From Streptomyces sp. NBC_01445 (GTDB taxonomy: Bacteria; Actinomycetota; Actinomycetes; Streptomycetales; Streptomycetaceae): a DNA stretch of 64,000 nt. The stretch is taken from NCBI RefSeq assembly GCF_035918235.1, contig NZ_CP109485.1, positions 3,224,001 to 3,288,000 on the forward strand, in the 5' to 3' direction. A program made the position numbers and the translations under genes. The first letter of the stretch is position 1. Each line of letters opens with the position of its first letter. This document shows, piece by piece, positions 18,401 to 25,600 of the stretch. Under the pieces are notes generated by a model, which saw only the letters and a program-made list of their open reading frames with translations, ran no database searches and was not told the DNA's origin.

Positions 18401-18601
18401 GCTGACGTCGACGGCGGTGATGCCGGTGATCCGGCGGCCGCCGTCGATCCGGACGTTCTCCGGTCCGAGGCCGTGCGGTGCCTTGCCGAGGAACATGACG
18501 GTCAGCAGCAACCCGTCGTCGCTGACCTCGACGGAGTCGACTCCATTGAGCTGAGCGGCTCTTACCTTGCCGCGGCGGGAGGTGGTGGTACCGGTGGTCA
18601 C
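15491..18601 (-). CDS. putative eCIS baseplate assembly protein (J-like, Afp11-type)
   Basis: 1036 residues with the recognisable baseplate-assembly core: VVDYTARDYDTIRKLLLDRL (about residue 138), WVERNPADLGVTLVELLAY, TGDQISYQQDAVATEAYLDT and RRHVRLIDYALHDG. Later come LRFGDGRHGAKPTPG and a J-like segment ITAEDYAALAAELPGVQRA. The N-terminal 130 residues look like a small beta domain. In Afp/PVC systems the homologous protein builds the inner baseplate wedge. The GTG/ATG at 18601 overlaps the stop of gp25 by four bases. It shares domain layout with the next gene, suggesting an old duplication. Confidence 0.85.
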   Translation of the reverse strand: MTTGTTTSRRGKVRAAQLNGVDSVEVSDDGLLLTVMFLGKAPHGLGPENVRIDGGRRITGITAVDVSVEREEDPELDDRFYVTLDQAGDTSEYVFSLVETDPYGRPGTEPFRGFDQRYHRASFSFRPDCPTPFDCKGDGEEVPDFPAAPVVDYTARDYDTIRKLLLDRLALTTPDWVERNPADLGVTLVELLAYTGDQISYQQDAVATEAYLDTARRRVSVRRHVRLIDYALHDGCTARAYVTVRTAGDTTLAPGTFRFASVDVRTLDPHDRPEPGTVIDENDLGDLDERGSVEVFEPVVAADPLELKAAHNTIRLWTWGGEVCALPQGATAATLRDEWDDPETCRDRQLGLNPGDLLVLEEVKGPRTGTPGDQDPGHRQAVRLTSVTPAVDRIEDQPVLEVTWAAEDALHFPLCLTTRGGRDCLPVEDVTVARGNVVLVDHGRTLAGLPQTATVPPEPAVVAPCEPAFGCHDRDEGNAPARLVNSLTDLTESGRALVPDDVRELFEVVGEGATVRAGLGLERAGQRHERVVPGTAYAQAIALRTLLAQSVYPGIAPRFRPVLGRSPVVQAVPFPEARTVAAGQAERIAAIPGRVRQRLVELWRSARDRDGLAAAEIDELTLIYGLKVVERFELRTHPVRALRELLHKNDELLDTKIRRVEILASRARAGTVLDGHIAWEIAHSWGPDYAAGLHPDEPVLRGSATAALGQDPRTALPAVRVEDGDLTWAPRHDLLHSGPRDRHFVGELEDDGRLALRFGDGRHGAKPTPGSRLALHHRLGGGIAGNVGAEAINHLVVQSDCAHPPAAAVRNPLPATGGVEPEPVEQARQLAPLDLRRTRLRAITAEDYAALAAELPGVQRAAAEIRWTGSVQEAHVAIDAHGSAEPSAELLARAEQSLEAYRRIGHDLVVGPARLVPLDIALSVCAAPGHQHGQILAELYRVLGSGRLAGGRLGFFHPDALTFGEPVRLSRLVAVAAAVPGVQSAQVVRLRRLFEQDRGEREDGVLRLGPLEIATCDNDPDRPENGLLAISLGGAR

Positions 18602-18990
18602 GCCGCCCTCCCTTCGAAGACGTCGTCCGTGCGGGTTCCGGTGGAGCGCAGGACGTACGACAGGTAGACCCGTACGGCGTCGTCGGCGCTCTCCACGTCG
18701 AGGGCCACCACGTCGATGAGGTCGCCGAGCCAGCGCTGGAGTGAGGCCTGCACGGACAGTTCGAGCGTGCTGACGAGTTCGGGGGTGTTCGGGGCGAAGA
18801 CCAGGTCGAGGAGCCCGCAGCCGAAGTCGGGGCGCATCACCCGCTCGCCGGGGCTGGTGAACAGCAGTTGCTCGATCAGGTCGTGGACGTGCTCGCCGTG
18901 GCCGGCGTGCGCGGTGCGTCCCCGGCGGTCGGTGCGGAAGGGGAACGCGATGTCGCTGCGCGGGCGGGTTCCCCGGCTCGTCTGGCTCAT
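18598..18990 (-). CDS. eCIS gp25-like baseplate protein (Afp9-type)
   Basis: 130 residues of the GPW/gp25 family: IAFPFRTDRRGRTA, HVHDLIEQLLFTSPGERVMRPDFGCGLLDLVFAP, and ELVSTLELSVQASLQRWLGD. The GERVMRPDFGCGL segment is the family hallmark, including the conserved Glu-Arg and Pro-Asp-Phe-Gly. In related particles gp25 joins sheath to baseplate wedge and triggers contraction. Four-base overlaps on both sides (ATGA at 18987-18990 and 18598-18601) couple it to the PAAR gene and to the large baseplate gene. Confidence 0.92.
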   Translation of the reverse strand: MSQTSRGTRPRSDIAFPFRTDRRGRTAHAGHGEHVHDLIEQLLFTSPGERVMRPDFGCGLLDLVFAPNTPELVSTLELSVQASLQRWLGDLIDVVALDVESADDAVRVYLSYVLRSTGTRTDDVFEGRAA

Positions 18991-19322
18991 CGGACGATCA
19001 CCTTTCGCTGTGCGGCCTGGACGACGGGCGGCCCCTGCGGCACGAACGCCGCGGTGAAGCACTGGGCCGCGGAGGTGTCGAGCAGCACAGGGGCGCCGTC
19101 GACCGTGATGCCGGCGCCGTCGGCGGTCCAGCGGACCGAGACGCAGGGCTTGTGCACACCGGCTTCGGTGTGCGGGCAGCCGGTGACGACGTACGCGTGC
19201 GTGGCCGTCGCGACGGCCACGCCCCCGATGCGTACGCCGCCGGAGGGTGTGGTGGCGGCGGTGACCCGGCCGCCGTGCGGGCAGCCGATCACGGCTCCGG
19301 CGTCGAGCAGACTCCCGGACAC
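18987..19322 (-). CDS. PAAR-like spike-tip protein (Afp10-type)
   Basis: 111 residues beginning SGSLLDAGAVIGCPHGGRV, with a second GCPH (VTGCPHTEAG) and repeated short beta hairpins (VRIGGVAVATATHAYVVTG). The Cys-Pro-His pairs fit the zinc site of PAAR-like proteins that sharpen the spike tip in contractile injection systems. Start is GTG at 19322 with GGGGGAAG upstream, 19 bases after the preceding gene. No effector domain is fused to it. Confidence 0.85.
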   Translation of the reverse strand: MSGSLLDAGAVIGCPHGGRVTAATTPSGGVRIGGVAVATATHAYVVTGCPHTEAGVHKPCVSVRWTADGAGITVDGAPVLLDTSAAQCFTAAFVPQGPPVVQAAQRKVIVR

Positions 19323-19341
19323 TTGGTGCTTCCCCCGTCTT

Positions 19342-19878
19342 CTATCGCTTCGAGAGCACGGTCAACTGGCCCTCGTTGATGGTTACTTCGTTGCCACGGA
19401 GCACGACTTGGGCGCCTGCGCCGGTCGCGATGACCACGGCTTCCTTGGTGATGCGGATGTACGCGCCGCCTTGGGCCTGGAGCAGGATCCCCTGCTCGGC
19501 ACCGACGGTGTCGCTCATGACGAGCTTGTGCGCGGCCGGCGTCTGTACGACGACCGGCTTGCTGGGCGAGTTCGCCGCCAGCTCGCGCCGCGCGTCGGGC
19601 GGCAGCTCCTCGGCGGCGCCGTACCAACACCCGGTCCACACAGGGAAACTGGGATCCCCCTGCTCGAACTCCACCCACACGCCCGCGCCCGGCGGCGGCA
19701 CCACGAACTGTCCGGCCTCGGGCCCGGTGAACGGCAGGCACGGAAGCGCCCAGGTGGATGCCTCGTCACCGAGGACGTCGGGCACCTCGACGGTGATGCG
19801 GCCGATGCGCAGCGGGTCGTTGTTGTCCACGACCCGGCCGCGGAACTTGCCGAGGTAGCGATTGCCGTCTGCCGCCAT
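19342..19878 (-). CDS. spike OB-fold protein (baseplate assembly protein V / gp5-like half of Afp8)
   Basis: 178 residues. The first 100 form the gpV/gp5 OB-fold: YLGKFRGRVVDNNDPLRIGRITVEVP, ALPCLPFTGPEAGQFVVPPPGAGVWVEFEQGDPSFPVWTG split by short loops. The remaining part is a short beta-prism-like spike repeat (GAYIRITKEAVVIATGAGAQVVLRGNEVTINEG). It supplies the needle half of a VgrG/Afp8-type spike whose hub is encoded by the preceding gene. ATG start; 30 bases separate it from the hub gene. Confidence 0.88.
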   Translation of the reverse strand: MAADGNRYLGKFRGRVVDNNDPLRIGRITVEVPDVLGDEASTWALPCLPFTGPEAGQFVVPPPGAGVWVEFEQGDPSFPVWTGCWYGAAEELPPDARRELAANSPSKPVVVQTPAAHKLVMSDTVGAEQGILLQAQGGAYIRITKEAVVIATGAGAQVVLRGNEVTINEGQLTVLSKR

Positions 19879-19908
19879 GCTGAACTGCTCCTGATCAAGG
19901 GGTTGTTG

Positions 19909-21048
19909 TTACGGTCGGACGTGGTCGCTGCGCGCCTCGAGCCCCTCCCTGGAGAGGGTGAAGTTCTGCTGGAACGAGCCCGGGCGCAAGTTGTGCGTGA
20001 CGGACTTGACGTAGTAGTCGCCGTCGTAGGCCCGCCCGGAACCGCGCACACCGACCAGCTGACGGGGTTGCAGGATGTACCCGTGCCGGTTGACGTCGAG
20101 CGAGCCGGACCCGGAGACGACGTCGGCGGACACGGCGGCCCGGGCGAGGAGTTCGGCCTCGGCCTGTTCGCGCTGCTGCTTGGCTGTCCCGGAGAGGGTC
20201 TTGCGCTTGAGGGCCGGGGTGGGCCGGCGCCCGAGGGGCGGACGCAGGGGGCTGATCGGTGGCTGGGGCAGGAGGGTGGAAACGCGGGTCCCTGGGTCCT
20301 GCCAGCGGGCCTGCGGCTCTTCGCGCGCAGTCCCGTCGTAGGCGAAGGTGAGTTGGTCCACGGTGGTGTTGGCATCCATGTTGACGTTGAGGGCGTGCTG
20401 GCGGATGCCGAGGCGGACCTCGGGCCCCCAACGCGCGGAGGACTGGCCGGGGTTGGGACCGGGCTCCAGGTAGAAGGTGTAACCGTTGGCCCTTGCCAGC
20501 TCAGTGACGTACTGGAGATCGGTGCCGGTCTGGTAGTGGACGCGGAGATCCTGGTGAGGCGGCTGGGCGATCTTCTCGGCGTAGACGTCGGGCCGGATGC
20601 CGTAGTCGGAGTACCGGCGAAGGATGTTGAGGACGCGCTCGGAGGGCGGCAGATTGGGATAACGGGCGGTGCGCTCCTCCAGGTCCATCAGCAGCGTCAG
20701 GTCCTCGCCGGTGACGGTGAGGGTGGAGTGTCCGGGCTGATTGCTGGCACCGACCTCCTGACGGACGATGAGCCCGTCGAAGAGAACATCGGGTGTCCCC
20801 CGGACGCTGACGGTGACGATGAGCCGCGTCTTGGGATCGAAGAACCCCTCGGGCAGGAGCCGCTGGTTGATGATCCCGGTCTTGGTGAGGTCGAAGGCGA
20901 TCTGAAAGCCGCTGCGCTCCCCCGCAGTGGCCGTGATCTGCGCCGACAGCAACGCCTCGGTCACCTCGGCCGGCACGGGGCGGGCGAGCTTCGGCCCCAT
21001 GAGGAGCGTGATGTGGACGGGGCCCTGCCCCACGGGCTGTTCAGACAC
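19909..21048 (-). CDS. spike hub protein (phage late control D / gp27-like half of Afp8)
   Basis: 379 residues. Recognisable features of gpD/gp27-type hubs: FDGLIVRQEVGASNQPGHS, TLTVTGEDLTLLMDLEER near residue 115, NILRRYSDYGIRPDVYAE, the HYQTGTDLQYVTELARANGYTFYLEPG signature split over 170-200, and a C-terminal GDYYVKSVTHNLRPGSFQQNF. Such hubs trimerise at the centre of the baseplate and carry the spike. The start overlaps the LysM gene by eight bases. The Pro-rich stretch around residue 270 looks like a loop insertion. Confidence 0.85.
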   Translation of the reverse strand: MSEQPVGQGPVHITLLMGPKLARPVPAEVTEALLSAQITATAGERSGFQIAFDLTKTGIINQRLLPEGFFDPKTRLIVTVSVRGTPDVLFDGLIVRQEVGASNQPGHSTLTVTGEDLTLLMDLEERTARYPNLPPSERVLNILRRYSDYGIRPDVYAEKIAQPPHQDLRVHYQTGTDLQYVTELARANGYTFYLEPGPNPGQSSARWGPEVRLGIRQHALNVNMDANTTVDQLTFAYDGTAREEPQARWQDPGTRVSTLLPQPPISPLRPPLGRRPTPALKRKTLSGTAKQQREQAEAELLARAAVSADVVSGSGSLDVNRHGYILQPRQLVGVRGSGRAYDGDYYVKSVTHNLRPGSFQQNFTLSREGLEARSDHVRP

Positions 21049-21394
21049 GCCGGTGTCCCCCGGGCTCGGGGATGTCGATGACCTGCCCGGCCTCGTCCGT
21101 CAACTCACGAGGATCGAGTGCTGGGTTGGCGTCGGCGATCCGCCACCACTGACCGGGGTCGCCGAAGTACCGCTGGGCGAGCAGATCGGCCCGCTCGCCT
21201 GCGCCGACGACATGTTCCTGCGTCTCCTGCGCGTCGAGCGCGGGCAGCAACCGACGCTTGGCGTACCGCACTTCGGTGCCGTCGGGGAGACGGTGCACGC
21301 CGATCTCCGCGTCGTGGTAGCGGCTGGTGCGTGGGTACGGGTGCGCGCCGGGTATCGCCCCGAGGGCGCTCTCGTACGGCTCGATGTCGGCCAT
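21041..21394 (-). CDS. LysM-domain baseplate protein (C-terminal half of Afp7-like)
   Basis: 117 residues. A short N-terminal part (YHDAEIGVHRLPDGTEVRYAKRRLLP) is followed by a LysM-like module: HVVGAGERADLLAQRYFGDP and WWRIADANPALDPRELTDEAG. In Afp/PVC systems the tube-initiator Afp7 carries a C-terminal LysM thought to contact hub and wedge; here it is a separate gene directly after the tube-initiator gene, with a 10-base gap. Confidence 0.85.
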   Translation of the reverse strand: MADIEPYESALGAIPGAHPYPRTSRYHDAEIGVHRLPDGTEVRYAKRRLLPALDAQETQEHVVGAGERADLLAQRYFGDPGQWWRIADANPALDPRELTDEAGQVIDIPEPGGHRRV

Positions 21395-21404
21395 GGTGTG
21401 CTGC

Positions 21405-22091
21405 TCAGCCCCTTCCGCTCAGTACGTCCGCGCCGGGCAGCCCGAGCACCCCGAGACTCCCGCCGCGCGCGGCCGCGGCGAGCCGCTCCTTCTGCGCGAG
21501 GTGGGCCATGTACAGATCGGCCCCGCGATGCCCCGCCGGCAGATCGCTGACGGTGAGGATCTTCATCCCGATGCTCAGCGAGGCCCGAATCGGATTGAGA
21601 TTCACATCGAAGGCGGATTCATTGACGGACAGTTCGGTGAGCCGCACGGGCATGACGCGCTTGCTCCCCCACGTGAACAACGTCAACGGCATCTCGATCG
21701 GGCTGATCTCGATGGTCCCCTTCTGCGAGAGCCGACTCGCGGCGCGGAGCTGCGCGGTGGTGGGCTGCACGAGCATCTCGAGCGTCGCGAGCTGGGGGTG
21801 GATCCCGTCGGGCGCCGCGATCTCCAACTGGTCGGTGGCATCGATCTCGGCGGTGAACTTCCAGGTCTCCTGGGCGGGGCCCTTGAGACGCAGCGCCTCG
21901 TTCCGGTCTCCCCCGCCGCTGCCTCCGCCGCCACCGTCGCCGCTGTCGCCGGCGGTCTGGGGCGCGATGCTGCGCTCCAGGGTGTCGGGGTTGAACTGCA
22001 GCACGATGACGCGCTGGGGGGTGCCTCGGTCGGGGTCGACCACGACTATGCCGGAGCGGATGGGTTTGGGGATGTCTGCGTAGCGGGTCAT
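21405..22091 (-). CDS. CIS tube-initiator protein (N-terminal half of Afp7-like)
   Basis: 228 residues. The segment IVVVDPDRGTPQRVIVLQFN followed by PDTLERSI is the hallmark of the CIS tube-protein family, and LSVNESAFDVNLNPIRASLS near residue 165 matches the second half of the fold. A Gly/Asp linker (GDSGDGGGGGSGGG) interrupts the domain near residue 50, probably an exposed loop. Role: adapter between hub and inner tube. Its ATG overlaps the stop of the preceding low-GC gene by four bases, so a foreign-looking gene is embedded in tight translational coupling. Confidence 0.85.
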   Translation of the reverse strand: MTRYADIPKPIRSGIVVVDPDRGTPQRVIVLQFNPDTLERSIAPQTAGDSGDGGGGGSGGGDRNEALRLKGPAQETWKFTAEIDATDQLEIAAPDGIHPQLATLEMLVQPTTAQLRAASRLSQKGTIEISPIEMPLTLFTWGSKRVMPVRLTELSVNESAFDVNLNPIRASLSIGMKILTVSDLPAGHRGADLYMAHLAQKERLAAAARGGSLGVLGLPGADVLSGRG

Positions 22092-22666
22092 GACGCCTCA
22101 TCGTTCCTTTCGACGAAGTAGCCGGCCTGCTGGCGCAGGGGCTCCTCGTCGTCGTGCTCGTGCATGCGCCGCACAAAGGGAGCGACGAACGGCCAGTCGA
22201 CATAGAGGGCGGAGAGCATTGCCGCACGCCTGATGTCACGGTCGGAACTGCCGAATGCCTCTTCCAGCAGACGCATGGCCTCCGGCGGCGGGTCGGACAT
22301 GAGCCCGGTGGCCAGCCGCACCACTGCGAAGGCCTTGGCATCGCTCGTCTCGGCCGAACGGACGTCGGTCATGAGATCGGGCACTTCGCGAGGGGAGAAG
22401 AATTTTCTGGCGATCCCCGTGAAACGTTCCACCGACCGGGCAGAGTCACCGGTCACCTGAACATAGGAGACTCCGGTCTCAGTGTTGTCCACGTAATGGA
22501 AATAGAGCGGACCACTGATGATCCAGACCCGTTCGTAAACGGTAGAGGTCCGCCTCTCATGGCCCTCGTTAAATCCGGCGGCCTCGGCGAAAGTGATCAC
22601 CTCGTCCTCGGTGGCCGTCAGGGGAAGCACAAGGCGATCCCCACGGAGCCAATCTGCCTCAGTCAC
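22088..22666 (-). CDS. unknown 192-residue protein, candidate immunity protein to the giant DUF4157 protein
   Basis: No family recognised. The N-terminal half alternates strands (RLVLPLTATEDEVITFAEAAG, VYERVWIISGPLYFHYVD); the C-terminal half is helical with HEAT-like pairing (KAFAVVRLATGLMSDPPPEA, RRAAMLSALYVDWPFVAPFV). It is acidic. GC is visibly lower than in the neighbours: hand count over 22381-22560 gives 100 of 180. Start is GTG 22666 after AGGAG, 15 bases downstream of the giant gene. Position right behind a variable toxin-like tip, low GC and absence from standard eCIS gene sets suggest immunity; this is inference, and a chaperone is the alternative. Confidence 0.65.
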   Translation of the reverse strand: MTEADWLRGDRLVLPLTATEDEVITFAEAAGFNEGHERRTSTVYERVWIISGPLYFHYVDNTETGVSYVQVTGDSARSVERFTGIARKFFSPREVPDLMTDVRSAETSDAKAFAVVRLATGLMSDPPPEAMRLLEEAFGSSDRDIRRAAMLSALYVDWPFVAPFVRRMHEHDDEEPLRQQAGYFVERNDEAS

Positions 22667-22681
22667 CGACTCTTCTCCTTG

Positions 22682-25600
22682 CTAATTCCTGCGCCTGGGC
22701 ACCCAGACCGAGGGCACCTGGTTCTCAAGATCCGGATCCTCATTCCTGGCCTCTTCCATGAGCCGACGCACCTCGGCCGCTTTTTCCGGCGTCACGAAGA
22801 TGTCCTCGTAGGCCGAACTCCGGTCGAGCCACAGAACGGACCGGTTCATGTTCCTCCGCGGGGTTTCCACACTCTCGCTCAGCTCGTGCTCCGACGGTTC
22901 CTCCATACCTCGACTCTTGGCCCACTTCCGGTAGGCGGTCTTTCCAGCCGAGGTGTTTTTGTCGTCCGGCTCCAGGAACGCGCCCATTTCTTCCAGATCG
23001 CTCTGACTCATCTGCTCCATGCGCGTCCCCGGAGGGTACTTCTGCATGATCTTCAGGGCGTTCTGGACTCGTTGCGCGGAGTAGTTCGACTTCTGCGGAA
23101 CCATGAGGCCGCGCCGTAGAATCTCCTGCACACGGCTCTTCTTCTCAGCCTCGTCCCTTCCCTCAAGACCCCAACGCGCCTCGCCGCGGCCCGCGATGCC
23201 CATGAGCGGTGAGCGCATCCTCTCGCTCCACTCGCGCAGCACACGGTCGTGGACGACTTCGCTGAGCAGGCCGTTGGGGACGCCGGCGGGCCGGCCCTCG
23301 CTCACGTTGACCGAAGCGTTCAGATAGTCGGATCCCCAACCCTGTTCCTCGGCCATCTGGGCTCTGTCCTGATAGGGCTCCATTCCGCCGCTCCGGTTCA
23401 GGATTGCCGCCCCTGGATCGCTGGGCCAGCCATGCTTGGCCCGGGGCGAGTTCTCCTCGTCGAGCTCCGGATGAAGGACACGTCGTTGGGGATGGACGCC
23501 CGGCAGACTGTTCCCCCACTCCTCGAAGTCCGCGGCCTGGTCTGCGAACGACCGCCCCCTTTGGACCTGGAACGGTGGCGCGTCGGGGTTCCGCGGTGGG
23601 TTGGCCGCCCGTTGCGCCTCTTCTTCCTGCAGGGCGCTCTGCGCCTCCCGTATTGCCTCGAGCTTCTTGAAGGTCCCGGCGTCCACCTCCGGGTTGAGTA
23701 CGGCTTGGACGGCCCCCTGCTCACTCCCGCGGGTCGCGAGGCTCGTCAGCCGATACCACGTACGCATCGCAGCCAACGCGGCGCGCAGGAACGGCCCCTT
23801 CACCCCCCGGTCCAGCAGGGCCCGCACCTTCGGCCGGACGCGAGTGGCGATCTTCTGGAGTCGCGCCTCCTTCGACTCCTTGGACTTCTCGTCCTTCTTG
23901 CGCTGGTCCTGTTTGCGCCTCTTCTCTTCCTGCCGGCGCCGCTTGTGATCGCGGAACTGGTCCTTCTTCCGCTTGAAGTAGTTCCGCAGCTTCGACGCAC
24001 CGTTCTTGAGCGCCTTGCCGAGCTTCGACTTCTTCAGCTTGCGACCGAGAGTCTTGGCCGCGTTGCCGACCTTCTTCAGGGCGGACTTGACCGCACCCTT
24101 GGCCTTCGCGAGGGCCCTGCCGACCGGGGACTTGGGCTTCTTTGGCTTAGTCGGCTTGGGGCCCTCGATCTCCTTCTGCTTCTTCTTCGGAGCGGACTCG
24201 GGAGTCTTTCCCTTGGCCGGTGCCTGCTCCTTGTCCGGGGTCCGGTCCTTGGCGGGGCCCTGCTCCTTCTCGGGCGCCTTCTCCTTCTCCTTCGGCCTCG
24301 TCTCCGCCGTATCCGGCTTCTTCGCCGGCCCCTTGGGTGTGGCGTGGTCCTTCGGCTTCACGGGAGACTTCGGATCCGGTGACGGCTCGCCCTTCGGCCT
24401 GCGCTCGGTGCCTGGCCGGCCCAATGCCTGCCGTGCCCTCCGCATCGCCCCCCGAGCCGAATTCACCGCCGACCCCGCCGCCTTCTTCGCCCCGCCCCCC
24501 ACCTTCTTCAGGCCGTCCATGATCTTTTGGGCCATGCCCTTGAGCCGCTTGCCGACGCCCTTGGTCGCCGAAGCCAGCTTCTGCAGAAGGAAGTTGGTGA
24601 TGAGGTCCAGCAGGGCCACGACACCGGCAGCGACCGCCTCCGCGAACAGGCAGGCCGCCGGTCCCGCCTTCACCGCCTTCAGGTACGCCCAGAACTTCGA
24701 GAACGCGGACAGGATGGAGCTGATGCTCTGCCAGGCCGACATCAGGCCCTGGACGATCGTCAGGATCGCCCCCGCCGCCGGCACGATCATCGAGACGACC
24801 TTCTCGATGACCAGGGTCGCGATCATCATCGGGAGGGAGGCGATGATCGCGTCCCAGGCCATCTTGCCGATCTGTTTGATCGACACGCAGCCCTTCACCA
24901 GGACGTCGATCACTGCTTTGCCGAGGCCGAGGATGCCCTCGACCTTGGTGTCGAACCATCCCTTGACCGCCACCTTGATGGCGCCCCAGAGGTGGTCGGT
25001 GATGCCGGTCTTCGCAGAGCTGCCGGCCTTCGAGATCCAGCCGCCCGGGTCGGGCGCGATGTCCGCGACCAGCGCCGCGAACTTCCCGAGCGCCTCGATC
25101 GCCGCCTGCGCGAACTTGATCGCGCCCACGATGACGGCCTGGTAGGCCTTGATGACCGCCTTGACGCCCGCCTCAAGGACGTCGAGGAGCTTGTTCAGGC
25201 CGGCCGCCAACGCGTCCAGCAGCGTGTTGACCGCCTTCTTCAGGCTGTCCGCCAGCTGGTTGACCTTCGCGATCGCCGCGTCCCTCAGGCCCTCGATCGC
25301 CTTGCGGAAGCGGTCCCGTAGCTCCGGGAAGGCCGCGAGGAGTACGTCCCCGATCGCGATCAGCACGTCGGCGAGCGCGTTGATCGCGTTGATCGCCAGA
25401 TCGCGTACGAAGTCGATGGCCTGGTTGGCCCACGTCTTGAACGTGTCGATGATCCCGTTGACGGCCTTGCGGGCGGCGTCGAAGACCGCGGTGACCGCCG
25501 CGAGCAGGCCCTTGAAGAAGTCGGCGACCTTGTCGGCGATCCAGCCGAACAGGCCTCCGGAGGGCTTCTTCTCCTCCTTCTTCTTCTTGGCCTCCTTCTC

